The translations under genes and the position numbers were made by a program. A stretch of 64,000 nucleotides of DNA from NCBI GenBank assembly GCA_025024175.1, contig QCXZ01000003.1, positions 20,356,392 through 20,420,391 of the forward strand, read 5' to 3'. Numbering within the stretch: the stretch's first letter is position 1; each line of letters starts with the position of its first letter. The DNA comes from Rhyzopertha dominica (Eukaryota; Arthropoda; Insecta; Coleoptera; Bostrichidae). Below, in pieces: positions 23,426 through 35,032 of this stretch. The notes beneath the pieces were generated by a model. That model did no database searches, was not told where the DNA came from, and saw only the letters and a program-made list of their open reading frames with translations.

Positions 23426-24745
23426 ATGAATACGAACGCTAATGCTATGAAGCCGAACCATTTGCTTATGTCTGAATTAGATTATGAACTGCGGATACGA
23501 GGAATCGTGACCGGCCGGAAAGACGCTAGTCAAAAACGTAAAATGTTGGCAAAAATTTTGGAAAAAGATCGCGGACGTGAAGGAATGGCCCTAACTGACC
23601 CCGAATACAATTTTGATAACGAAGTACAAGTGATTGACGCGACGACAGAATCTATAAAAACGGTTATTGCTGATTTTGAGGGACCGGAATCGGATTCTAC
23701 GTGTAAAAGGATTAGATCGCGAATAATACATGTAACTGATAGAGTAAAGCGGATACAGATTCCCGATAACGATGATGCTCCGCGAGTAACTGAATTTAAA
23801 AATGAATCGTTAGCTAATTGTCTCGAATTGGAAGTTCTTTTGGACGAAAAAATTTCGAAGGAAGCTCCTTTAGTAGACATGTCCGTATTCAATAATCAGT
23901 CTCATAATCAGCCTATAGTAAACACCATTGTTCAGCCTACTTTTAGAACCGTACCGGTATATAAATGGAACATCCATTTCAGTGGTGATAGAAATTCTGA
24001 TTTAATTGCTTTTCTGGACCGCGTCGAAGAACTCCGTGCGTCGCGACATCTCGAAAAAAAAGAACTTTTCGAATCAGCTGTTGAACTTTTTTCGGGCAAT
24101 GCTTTATTGTGGTTTCGTTCGATAAGATCTACTGTTCAAGACTGGGATTCATTAGTAGCTTTACTAAAAAGTGAATTTTTGCCTACCGATTACGTCGACC
24201 ACATATGGGAAAAAATTAGAAATCGAGTCCAGATGACGTCAGAGCCCGTTCATATTTATATTGCAAGTATGGAAAACTTGTTTACACAGTTAGGACAATA
24301 CGTAGCAGAATCCACTAAAGTAAAATATATTAAAAAGAATTTACTTCCTCCTTATGTGCAACAATTAGCGTTATTTCCAATAAATTCAGTAAGAGAACTT
24401 TCTGCTCAATGTAAGAAAATAGAAGAAACAATTATTACATCACGAAACAGTCGAACATCAGTTAATAGAGTAATAACTAGTATCGGACGTCCCGAAAATG
24501 ATCTAAATTTTGAAACTTCTGGAAGCCAAAATCGCAAAGAAAATGTCAGTAGTAACAGTAACTATCGTTCAAGCCTACCAGGCTCAAGCAACTCACGTAA
24601 GAGTGTTTCTAGACAAGTTACATGCTGGAATTGCAACCAGTTAAATCATACTCACCGTGACTGTAAGGCGGTACGTAATGTTTTTTGTTATCGTTGTGGA
24701 AAGCCAGGATTTACGTCAAAAACTTGTTGTTGTTCAAAAAACTAG
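23426..24745 (+). CDS. gypsy gag, copy A (intact frame)
   Basis: Structural polyprotein of the LTR retrotransposon. I take the ATG at 23,426 (MNTNANAMKPNHLL), giving 439 residues. The central part (WNIHFSGDRNSDLIAFLDRV to LREL-type helices around residues 170-330) has the layout of the retrotransposon gag family, with LWFRSI and HIWEKIRNR blocks. The C-terminus has two zinc-knuckle-like motifs, CWNCNQLNHTHRDC and CYRCGKPGFTSKTC. The frame ends TCA AAA AAC TAG, a -1 slippery sequence leading into pol. In copy B the same gene is broken by indels. Confidence 0.88.
   Translation: MNTNANAMKPNHLLMSELDYELRIRGIVTGRKDASQKRKMLAKILEKDRGREGMALTDPEYNFDNEVQVIDATTESIKTVIADFEGPESDSTCKRIRSRIIHVTDRVKRIQIPDNDDAPRVTEFKNESLANCLELEVLLDEKISKEAPLVDMSVFNNQSHNQPIVNTIVQPTFRTVPVYKWNIHFSGDRNSDLIAFLDRVEELRASRHLEKKELFESAVELFSGNALLWFRSIRSTVQDWDSLVALLKSEFLPTDYVDHIWEKIRNRVQMTSEPVHIYIASMENLFTQLGQYVAESTKVKYIKKNLLPPYVQQLALFPINSVRELSAQCKKIEETIITSRNSRTSVNRVITSIGRPENDLNFETSGSQNRKENVSSNSNYRSSLPGSSNSRKSVSRQVTCWNCNQLNHTHRDCKAVRNVFCYRCGKPGFTSKTCCCSKN
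24736..24742 (+). promoter_or_regulatory. -1 ribosomal frameshift slippery site AAAAAAC at gag-pol junction
   Basis: In the gag frame the bases read A-AAA-AAC followed at once by TAG. Slipping back one base continues AAA AAA CTA GAT, the frame that encodes protease and RT. The X-XXY-YYZ form is the classic -1 site. The same heptamer is kept at 35,023-35,029 in copy B. Confidence 0.75.
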
Positions 24746-27700
24746 ATTCGAGGATGCGTGTATGCGGCCGACGTTTATCCTTTAGTAACAGCAAAAGGGC
24801 CGAACAATTAAAAACCGATTTTCATTCGCGGACTTTTCGAAATAGAAACGCGAACTTAGCGCCTTTGTTTACATCGCGAGTAAATGACGACCGTCCTTAT
24901 ATTAATATAGAACTTTATGGCACAGTATTTCCCGCGCTGTTAGATTCCGGTGCTTCCCATTCTGTTATAGGTAACACTGCACTATGGATTTTAAACAGAT
25001 TCAAATTACGTTTGGATAAAAATATTGATAAATTTGTTTCTACAGCGGATGGTAGAAGACAAAGAGTATCTGGAAATATCGATATACCTATTTGCATAAA
25101 ACATTCTTGCGAAATTATTAATTTTTTTGTGGTTCCATCATTAAATCAGGGCATTATCTTAGGTAGTAACTTTTGTAAGCAATTTCAATTAATAATGGAT
25201 TATAAACAAAATCCTGGGATATACAAATAGGTAGTTTGACTATAGCAGCGGTAAATAAAGATCAAGAAAGTAACTTGTCTGAGCCAAAAGGCATTATAGT
25301 AAAATTTTTCTGACACCGAACTTAAGCGAATCGCTGCGATTAAGGAGTCTTACCGGGAAATCGCCAGTTTGGATGATAGGTTAGGTCGGACACATAAATT
25401 GAAGCATCATATCGATACTGGGGATACTCCACCGTTTAGACAGAGACAGTACCTTATGTCACCCTACATGCAATCACATTTAAATTCTGAATTAGATACA
25501 ATGCTCAAACAAGGTGTTATCGAACCTTCACATGGAGCGTGGAGTTCAGCAGTGTTACTCGTGAAAAAGAAAAATGATGAGTTTCGTTTCTGTTTGATGG
25601 TCGAAAACTTAACTCCGTTACAAAACCCGACCGATATCCGTTACCGCGGGTCGACCGCATCTTAAATATGTTGCGTGATGCTAGGTATATGTCTTCAATA
25701 GATCTTAGAAGTGCATTTTGGCAAATACCGCTTGATGACGAATCCAAGGAGAAGACGGGTTTTTGCATACCGGGTAGGGAATGTTCCAATTTACTGTCAT
25801 GCCGTTTGGTTTATCTTGTTCTGCGCAGACTCTACAACGGCTTATGGATACCATTTTCGGACCGGAACTCGAACGAAGGTTTTCTGTTATTTGGACGATA
25901 TAATTGTAACGTCCGGTACATTCGAAGAACACGTTCATCTTTTAGAGACTGTACGTGAACGTTTAAAAGAAGCAAATTTGACTGTAAATTTGTCAAAATG
26001 CGAATTTTTCAAAAGCTCCTTAAATTATCTGGGTTATATAGTGGACGGTAACGGTTTGAGAACAAATCCAGATAAGATTTCAGCAATGGTCAATTACCCG
26101 CGTCCAACAACAATCACGGAAATTAAGCGCTTTATAGGAATGTGCTCGTGGTATAGGCGTTTCATTTCTCATTTTTCAACTCTAGTTGCTCCTCTCAATG
26201 ATTTGTTAAAAGGCAAACGAAAGAATCAATCTATAGAATGGACTTCCGAAGCCGAATCTGCATTTTTGCAGTATCAAACAAGCGTTAGTATCAGCTCCTG
26301 TATTAAGAAGTCCTGATTTCTCTAAAATGTTTACTATTCAGTGCGACGCGAGCGACGTAGGACTTGGTGGTGTATTAACACAGGAATTAGATGGTCAAGA
26401 AGTAGTAATAGCGTTTTGTTCAAGGTCTCTATCTCGCACCGAGCGAAACTATTCTGTTACGCAGAGAGAATTGCTATCCTTACTGTTTTGTATAGAAAAA
26501 TTTAGGCCTTATATTGAAGGAACGCGATTTCGGGTCATTACGGACCATTATTCGTTACTATGGCTAAATAATCTTAAAGAACCGACTGGAAAACTCGCCA
26601 GGTGGGCAGTCAAGCTGCAACAATATTCGTTCGAGTTATGTCACCGTAAAGGAAAGCTTAATATCGTGCCTGACGCATTGAGTAGGATACCTTCCGCCGA
26701 TGATAAACTAAGTACTATCCAGATAGACCTTAATAACGTGGATAAATGGTATATCAGTATGCAGGAAAATATTAAGAAGTTTCCCGATAAGTACCCGCAA
26801 TGGAAAATTTCGAATAATGTACTTTTTAAGAACGTTCCGTCCAAGTCGCCATTGGCTTCAAATATTATTGAGTGGAAAATTCTTGTTCCTAACTCGCAAA
26901 GAAAATCAGTTATATCATTATGCCATGATTCTCCAACTTGTGCTCATGGTGGTTTTCAAAAAACATTAACCCGCGTTCAAGATGAATACTATTGGCCAAA
27001 GATGCGAAGGGATGTTTGCAGTACGTGCGTTCATGTTCGTGTTGTAGCCAACAAAAAATCCGAAAATACGGTCGCGAATGGGTCTAATGGGAAACAGAGA
27101 AAAGGGTTCAGTACCCATGGCAAATAATAGCTGTAGATATTATGGGGCCCTTCCCCAGATCCGGGCGTGGAAATGCATACCTGCTTGTCGTGGCCGATTG
27201 GTTTTCTAAATTTACTCTCCTTCTCCGCTATGAGAAGGGCAATTGCGTCTACTATTGTAAAATTTATGGAAAATTATGTATTTCTTGTTTATGGAGTACC
27301 GCAGTTTATTATATGTGACAACGGTAGCGTTTTTGCAGGCTCAGAATTTAGAAAACTCGCGAATAAGTACAATGTGCAGAAAATTTGGTTTAATGCCCGA
27401 TACCACCCTCAATGCAATTACGTTGAAAGAATAAATAGGACGATAGGTACCGCTATTCGTAGCTATATAGACAAAGATCAGCGTAAGTGGGATGATCACA
27501 TCTTTCATATTCAAAGCGCGATTAATTCAGCAAAACACGAAGTTACAGGTTATACACCCTCTTTGTAAAACTTTGGTAGAGTCGTTCCGATGTCGGGAAA
27601 TTATTATGGTAATGTTTCGTCTACGGAAGACCAGCAATTATTAGCTGCGTCTCGTGATAATTACGTTTCAGATTTAAAGGGTATATGGCGAATATATGAA

Positions 27701-27936
27701 GACGTAAAAACCCGGTTGCATAAGGCATATGAGTCCAATAAGCGGCAGTACGATTTAGGAAAAGGGATGTTCAATTCAGTGTTGGAGATAGAGTTTGGCG
27801 GAAAAAACAAGGTTCTGTCTGACGCAACCCGTCATTTTTCGTCCAAACTAGCTCCACGTTTTGTTTCAGTAAAGTACGAGCGCGTCTGTCAAAATTGGTT
27901 TACTCGTTGGAAAACGCAGACGGTTCTGAAGCGGTA
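24743..27936 (+). pseudogene. gypsy pol, copy A (broken by indels)
   Basis: Protease (FPALLDSGASHSVIGN, about 24,925-24,970), reverse transcriptase, RNase H (TIQCDASDVGLGGVL at 26,327 onward, then FRVITDHYSLLWL) and integrase (ICDNGSVFAGSEF, VERINRTIGT) are all present in order. The frame is broken at about 25,230, 25,310, 25,600, 25,790, 25,880, 26,270, 27,020-27,130, 27,230 and 27,570. Most breaks are single-base homopolymer differences that are not present in copy B. I read them as consensus errors near a contig end rather than real decay. Confidence 0.8.
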
Positions 27937-28261
27937 ATTGGCATATTAAAGATCTTAAACCATACTACGGGTCAAATTCTGATGTATCCGTCGGTTGATC
28001 TTTTTATCATAAGTAGTATAGGGTAGAATAAGGATTATTGCTAGTCAAAGTTAAATAGTATAGATAGTTTTACGAGTACTATAAGGCTACTGGTAAGGAT
28101 TCATAGCGGGATAAGGACTATATTAGTGTAAGACTAGATGTAAATGTTAGAATTCTGGCCAGATAATAAGATAGATAAGTTATATAACTAGTCAGATAGT
28201 AAGTTAGGTAATTAATCCGAGATTAAGCTAGATTTTTTATGACGGTACACCGTCATCTTTT

Positions 28262-28274
28262 TTGGAGGGGGTAG
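28262..28274 (+). other. polypurine tract, copy A
   Basis: Purine run GGAGGGGGTAG abuts the 3' LTR start (TGTAACG at 28,275), where plus-strand synthesis is primed. Copy B has the same tract before 38,561. Confidence 0.7.
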
Positions 28275-29360
28275 TGTAACGTTTTTTTTTATAATACAAA
28301 TTTATCCAAAAACGGTTAGTATGGCGGGACTTTCTCATTGAATATATCCTTAAAGCTAAATGAAACGCACAACATTCAGTATTTATCGTGGAGAAATCCT
28401 TCAAACAGTTTTTGTAGCCCGATAAAATTTAGCACTCCAGCCGCGTATGAGGCATTCTGGAAGAATCGTTTGAGGAGTGCACTAGCTTCGTGCGTGCAAT
28501 ACTTACCTGTTATTCATTAATTCAGCTAGTAAACTTATTTCTGTGCACACCAGCCTTGACGCCGAATTCAGAAGATACCCTCAATAACAACGAGGTATTG
28601 CCTAAATTTTATTTTTATTTTAATTAATTAATGCAAATTTCATATACACGTTAGGGTTCTATGGTGGGATTTCCACATATACATACTACCGTCAAGCCAA
28701 TTCCCTCTAAGCAGCCACGTTTCGAACCAGCTCCTGTGTACCTAAAAGGGAACGCCCGTTTCATCTCACTGAAGGAGACCGGGATAAACTTTCAACACCG
28801 AAGTTAGCTGAAAGAGCACAGAGTCCGTCCTTCTCGGCCGCTGGCGTGTACAGCTAAGTGTATACATTTCAATCTTCATATTTAAACTGACGTTTAAATT
28901 CTATTGCACATAACACTTCATTTACATAAAATTCTATACCTACATATTTCATATATATTCTTATATATTCTGTGAACTGAAGCAACAGCTTTGCGGCAAG
29001 GCCTCACTATAAAAGTTGTAAAATTTTCATTCCGCTAACTTAACTTTATTAACGTTTAGAATCAATGTACACCATTCATCAATTTCAATCTTATATTTTC
29101 AAATAGAGATAATCTCCCTCCAAACCATGTTTTTTATAACGAGGCATTTCCAGTTTTCGGCCTATTTTTATTAAATTTACTTATAATGTAAAAAGCTTGG
29201 TGGCGCCCTATTTTTATTTAAATAATTGTACCTATTTCAAATTTCTATTGCCTAAAACTTAAAGTAAAAATCGAGACCCGTCTCAGAACCCCCGCCCGTT
29301 GCTGCCGAAATTCGAGCTGCCCGTAGCGGCCTACCCTCAATAGGGCATCTGAAGGCCATA
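28275..29360 (+). repeat. gypsy element copy A, 3' LTR
   Basis: Second LTR of copy A, followed by AAAC (29,361-29,364), the target duplication. High similarity to the 5' LTR with scattered one-base indels indicates a young insertion read at low accuracy. Confidence 0.9.
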
Positions 29361-29364
29361 AAAC

Positions 29365-29518
29365 TATAATCTTTGGCGCAATACCTTTCGGCACGCTGAT
29401 GTTATAATGCCAATTTAGCCTTAGCAACATTTTGCAGTTTTTCTAACGACGATTCATCATTGCATTGAATTGCAATACCACCTTGAGCAGTAGATTTTAT
29501 TTTATGCACAGAGATAGC
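29365..29518 (-). mobile_element. CR1-like ORF1 segment at end of left contig
   Basis: Minus-strand ORF1 sequence (AISVHKIKSTAQGGIAIQCN) equal to 39,642-39,801, with a small deletion near 29,408. It lies directly after the gypsy 3' LTR, as at 39,638, and stops at the N block. Confidence 0.85.
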
Positions 29519-29618
29519 NNNNNNNNNNNNNNNNNNNNNNNNNNNNNNNNNNNNNNNNNNNNNNNNNNNNNNNNNNNNNNNNNNNNNNNNNNNNNNNNNN
29601 NNNNNNNNNNNNNNNNNN
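29519..29618. other. 100-N assembly gap
   Basis: Exactly 100 Ns, the conventional size for a scaffold gap of unknown length. Left flank is ORF1 5' part; right flank is ORF2 3' part. This order cannot arise from one colinear element. Confidence 0.98.
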
Positions 29619-32292
29619 TGTATATTCAGCGGTAACTTATTGACCAAGGCACCATTTTCAATACTTTCGAGATCGTTTTGAAGATTATGTGCATCATTAA
29701 GGGACTGAAGAGAGGCAAACAGCTTTAAATCGTCGGCATACAGTAAACTATGACATTTCAGTCCTATCGAAATATCATTGACATATATGATGAAAAGCAA
29801 GGTCCCAAAACGGAGCCCTGAGGGACACCTGAGGTAACATAGAAAGCAGGAGACACATGTCCGCGGTACCCGACGTACTGCCGCCGCCCCACTAAGTAGG
29901 ACGAGAAAAACTGCAAAAGTGACGGAGACAATCCGGTTGTAGACAATTTACGTATGAGTATAGTATGATCGAGTCAAAAGCACTCGAAAAATCCGTATAG
30001 ATTGCATCGACCTGCATCCCACAATCAAGACGCTCAGATATGAAATTTGAAATACACGCTAAATTTGTAGCAGTCGATCTACCAGAAATAAAACCATGTT
30101 GACAGTCTGACAGCAGCGGTCGTACGTGATATTCCAAGTGTCTATGCAACGCAATTTCGAATACCTTAGCAAAATTTGACATAATTGCTATTGGGCGATA
30201 GTTTTCAATCAATGTCTTATCCCCTTTTTTAAAAACCGGACAAAGTCTTGTTACTTTCCATGTGTTAGGAAAAGTATTAGTCTTCAAGCACAAATTAAAT
30301 AAGATGCATAAAGGAACGACAAATGCAGTCGCACAATCACGAACGATAAACGAAGGAATACCATCTGGGCCTTTGGTAAACTTACACTTGAGTTTTTTTA
30401 TTGCCAAAAGAACTTCATCTTGGGTAAGTGATGTCAAACTCAAAACGTTTGAGAAACGAGCATTGTCTGCAACATTATAACTTGTAGTATTTGAAAGGTC
30501 AGGGGTTGCAAACTTAGATTGAAAGTATGAGGCAAAGGAGTTAACAATTTGCTCTGGAGATGATAGATGTGACTCATTATAGAACAACTGATCGGGCATT
30601 GAAGATGTGCTGTGAAAGTTACTCATATAGGACCAGAATTTTTTAGGATCGGCCTTAATCTGATTTTGCATAAGCAAAATATAATTCTCATGTGAAGATG
30701 AAATATTTTTCTTTATCTGAGCTCTTAAGGCCTTAAAAGCATTATGAGTGTCAACTACCAGACTGTTGATACTGTTTCCATAACAGCCGTTTATTAGTCA
30801 ACACGTTTAATTCTCACGTTTACTTTGCTAAACCAAGGAGGAAATTTGCTCTTTTGAGTGGCACGTGTTTTTGGAATACATTCATCAAAATCATTAAGGA
30901 CAATATAAAACTCTTGACAAGCTTGATCGGCATCGATATGTTGAAGAAGAAAGTCCCAGTTCCTATGTGCTATCCTATCATATAACAAATAATAGTTAGC
31001 TTTTTTAAAATTATAGCTATAAGTATTGTTTACTGGAAACACTCGCCCCAAGTCATTATTTTTAAGATCAATACATATATCTAGTGGGGGATGATGATCA
31101 TCTAATGGCAACAAAACATCTGAAGAAAGCACAACACTACACAAACCGTTTGATAGCACCAGATCAAGAAGGCAATCATTACAATTGAGGTTTGTGTTAA
31201 ATTGCTTAAAATTAAAATATTGACAAGTGTTATTTAACAGTGATACTTTACTGGTAATTGAATTAGCACTATACTCAGGAATATTAAAATCACCAGCAAT
31301 ATGGGTGTTATTACCATGCAAGTAGTCAAGTGTTTCCAAGTAATCAAACAGAAGAGTATAAACAGCTAAACTGAGAGCCGGAGGTATATAAATGACTAGA
31401 AGATATACAGAAACACTTCCAAACGTCAGTCTGACACCCGCTATATCAACTTGCGGCACAGTACCTCTCAGTGCGGAGAAGTCAAGTTCCACAGACCGAA
31501 AACTGTCGCTCACAGCCACAAGCACCCCGCCACCAGTTTTCTTGTTAACATCATGAAGATTGCGATCACATCTTATAACGTTATATGAGGGAGGAAATAG
31601 CTCAGAGTTGAGAACATTATCATTTATCCAAGTTTCACTCAGCAGTATAGCATCATACAAAGACGAGACGACGGCATCGTATAACTGTACTACCTTGGTG
31701 TTAATTCCACGGACATTCTGATAGTAAACATGCAGTGTGAAAGTTCCGGGGGAATGCGATCTGCTCCCTGAATTTTGTATTATTGGCTGCTATGATGCGT
31801 AGTTGATCCTCGATTTTACCAGCTCCAAAGCTCTGCTGTAGCTCTTACAATTTTTATCGAAGACAGTGTGATTATATTCAATGTTTGGTATTTTCAATTC
31901 TGCTGCATGTTACAATTTGTGCCATTCACGGATGATGAACTGCATGCATTGCTCCTATGCTCTCCATTACATAATGGACACGTTTCATTTTTTTGCGAAC
32001 ATGCTGATGCCCTATGGCCGTAGCGCCAACATTTATAACAACGCAGGACATGGACGTATTCCTCTATCCTATAACTTCCCCATCCAACAAATATACGACC
32101 CCGTTCTACAAGTTCTCTGAAGTTAGTGACATCTACTTCCATAACAACATTGAAATTTCTTTTATTACGAGGTATATACTTGTGATTAAATTTTAGAAAA
32201 GCCTGTGCACAATCACTTCTGCAATTCTGTCTCAAAACCTTGTCTGTAAATTCATCCATATTATCCACGGCATTATTAGGAACATTATAAAC
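29619..32292 (-). mobile_element. second copy of CR1-like element segment (probable duplicate of 19,339-22,019)
   Basis: Repeats ORF2 (from the post-RT region upward) and the ORF1 C-terminal part of the main copy almost base for base. Extra small indels break ORF2 at about 29,810, 29,975, 30,760 and 30,810. The UAG-CAG-CCA ORF1/ORF2 junction is the same, and the gypsy LTR starts at the same AAAC (32,289-32,292). I read it as the start of a second contig covering the same locus. Confidence 0.85.
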
Positions 32293-33376
32293 TGTAACGT
32301 TTTTTTTTTAATACAAATTTATCCAAAACGGTAGTATGCGGGACTTTCTCATTGAATATATCCTTAAAGCTAAATGAAACGCACAACATTCAGTATATTT
32401 ATCGTGGAGAAATCCTTCAACAGTTTTTTGTAGCCCGATAAAATTTAGCACTCCAGCGCGTATGAGGCATTCTGGAAGAATCGTTTGAGGAGTGCACTAG
32501 CTTCGTGCGTGCAATACTTACCTGTTATTCATTAATTCAGCTAGTAAACTTATTTCTGTGCACACCAGCCTTGACGCCGAATCAGAAGATACCCTCAATA
32601 ACAACGAGGTATTGCCTAAATTTTATTTTTATTTTTAATTAATTAATGCAAATTTCATATACACGTTAGGGTTCTATGGTGGGATTTCCACATATACATA
32701 CTACCGTCAAGCCAATTCCCTCTAAGCCGCCACGTTTCGAACCAGCTCCTGTGTACCTAAAAAGGGAACGCCGTTTCATCTCACTGAAGGAGACCGGGAT
32801 AAATTTCAACATCGAAGTAGCTGAAAGAGCACAGAGTCCGTCCTCCTCGGCCGCTGGCGTGTACAGCTAAGTGTATAAATTTCAATCTTCATATTTAAAC
32901 TGCATTTAAATTCTATTGCACATAACACTTCATTTACATAAAATTCTATACCTACATATTTCATATATATTCTTATATATTCTGTGAACTGAAGCAAAGC
33001 TTTGCGGCAAGGCCTCACTATAAAAGTTGTAAAATTTTCATTCCGCTAACTTACTTTATTAATGTTTAGAATCAATGTACACAATTCAATTTCAATCTTA
33101 TATTTTCAAATAGAGATAATCTCCCCTACCAAAACCATAGTTTTATTATAAACGAGGCATTTCCAATTTTCGGCCTATTTTAATTAAAATTTACTTATAT
33201 GTAAAAGCTGGTGGCGGCCTATTTTTAATTTAAATAAATTGTACCTATTTCAAATTCTATTGCCTTAAAAAACTTAAAGTAAAAATCGAGACCCGTCTCA
33301 GAACCCCCGCCCCGTTTGCTGCGAATTTCGAGCTGCCGTAGCGGCCTACCCTCAATAGGGCATCTGAAAGGCCATA
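32293..33376 (+). repeat. gypsy element copy B, 5' LTR
   Basis: Same TGTAACG start and GGCCATA end as the other LTRs; more indels after about 33,120. The PBS follows but is itself altered by inserted G and C bases. Confidence 0.9.
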
Positions 33377-33714
33377 CGAATTTTGGCGCCCAACGTGGGG
33401 GCCCCGGATAAAAAATAAATAGGTAGATATTGCACTATTGTAGTACCTGTATTATAAATTTAATGTCTTTAAATTTAAAAACGAAGCTCTCTGATGTGCA
33501 CAGAAACGTTCAAGCGAGATAAGTTTTTGCGAGATAAGTTTTTCTTCTTCCAGATGGTCTTGTCCGTATTTATTGAAATATTTGTTCGTTGTGTGTATTA
33601 TTTACGTATTATTTCGTTAAGCGTTTATTTACGGATTGTAAGAGTTTATTGAACTCGTTTTGATATTTGTTTATATCTTGAATATTGTCTATAAATCCAT
33701 ATTGTTCCCGCACA

Positions 33715-35032
33715 ATGAATACGAACGCTTAATGCTATGAAGCCGAACCATTTGCTTATGTCTGAATTAGATTATGAACTGCGGATACGAGGAATCGTGA
33801 CCGGCCGGAAAGACGCTAGTCAAAAACGTAAAAATGTTGGCAAAAATTTTGGAAAAAGATCGCGGACGTGAAGGAATGGCCCTAACTGACCCCGAATACA
33901 ATTTTGATAACGAAGTACAAGTGATTGACGCGACGACAGAATCTATAAAAACGGTTATTGCTGATTTTGAGGGACCGGAATCGGATTCTACGTGTAAAGG
34001 ATTAGATCGCGAATAATACATGTAACTGATAGAGTAAAGCGGATACAGATTCCCGATAACGATGATGCTCCGCGAGTAACTGAATTTAAAAAATGAATCG
34101 TTAGCTAATTGTCTCGAATTGGAAGTTCTTTGGACGAAAAAAATTTCGAAGGAAGCTCCTTTAGTAGACATGTCCGTATTCAATAATCAGTCTCATAATC
34201 AGCCTATAGTAAACACCATTGTTCAGCCTACTTTTAGAACCGTACCGGTATATAAATGGAACATCCATTTCAGTGGTGATAGAAATTCTGATTTAATTGC
34301 TTTTCTGGACCGCGTCGAAGAACTCCGTGCGTCGCGACATCTCGAAAAAAAAGAACTTTTCGAATCAGCTGTTGAACTTTTTTCGGGCAATGCTTTATTG
34401 TGGTTTCGTTCGATAAGATCTACTGTTCAAGACTGGGATTCATTAGTAGCTTTACTAAAAAGTGAATTTTGCCTACCGATTACGTCGACCACATATGGGA
34501 AAAAATTAGAAATCGAGTCCAGATGACGTCAGAGCCCGTTCATATTTTATATTGCAAGTATGGAAAACTTGTTTACACAGTTAGGACAATACGTAGCAGA
34601 ATCCACTAAAGTAAAATATATTAAAAAGAATTTACTTCCTCCTTATGTGCAACAATTAGCGTTATTTCCAATAAATTCAGTAAGAGAACTTTCTGCTCAA
34701 TGTAAGAAATAGAAGAAACAATTATTACATCACGAAACAGTCGAACATCAGTTAATAGAGTAATAACTAGTATCGGACGTCCCGAAAATGATCTAAATTT
34801 TGAAACTTCTGGAAGCCAAATCGCAAAGAAAATGTCAGTAGTAACAGTAACTATCGTTCAAGCCTACCAGGCTCAAGCAACTCACGTAAGAGTGTTTCTA
34901 GACAATTACATGCTGGAATTGCAACAGTTAAATCATACTCACCGTGACTGTAAGGCGGTACGTAATGTTTTTTGTTATCGTTGTGGAAAGCCAGGATTTA
35001 CGTCAAAAACTTGTTGTTGTTCAAAAAACTAG
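33715..35032 (+). pseudogene. gypsy gag, copy B (broken by indels)
   Basis: Same gene as 23,426-24,745, but with one-base indels near 33,729, 33,830, 34,000, 34,090, 34,130, 34,470, 34,545, 34,708, 34,820 and 34,903-34,927. The CYRCGKPGFTSKTC knuckle and the AAAAAAC-TAG end (35,023-35,032) are kept. None of these lesions is in copy A. Confidence 0.85.
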
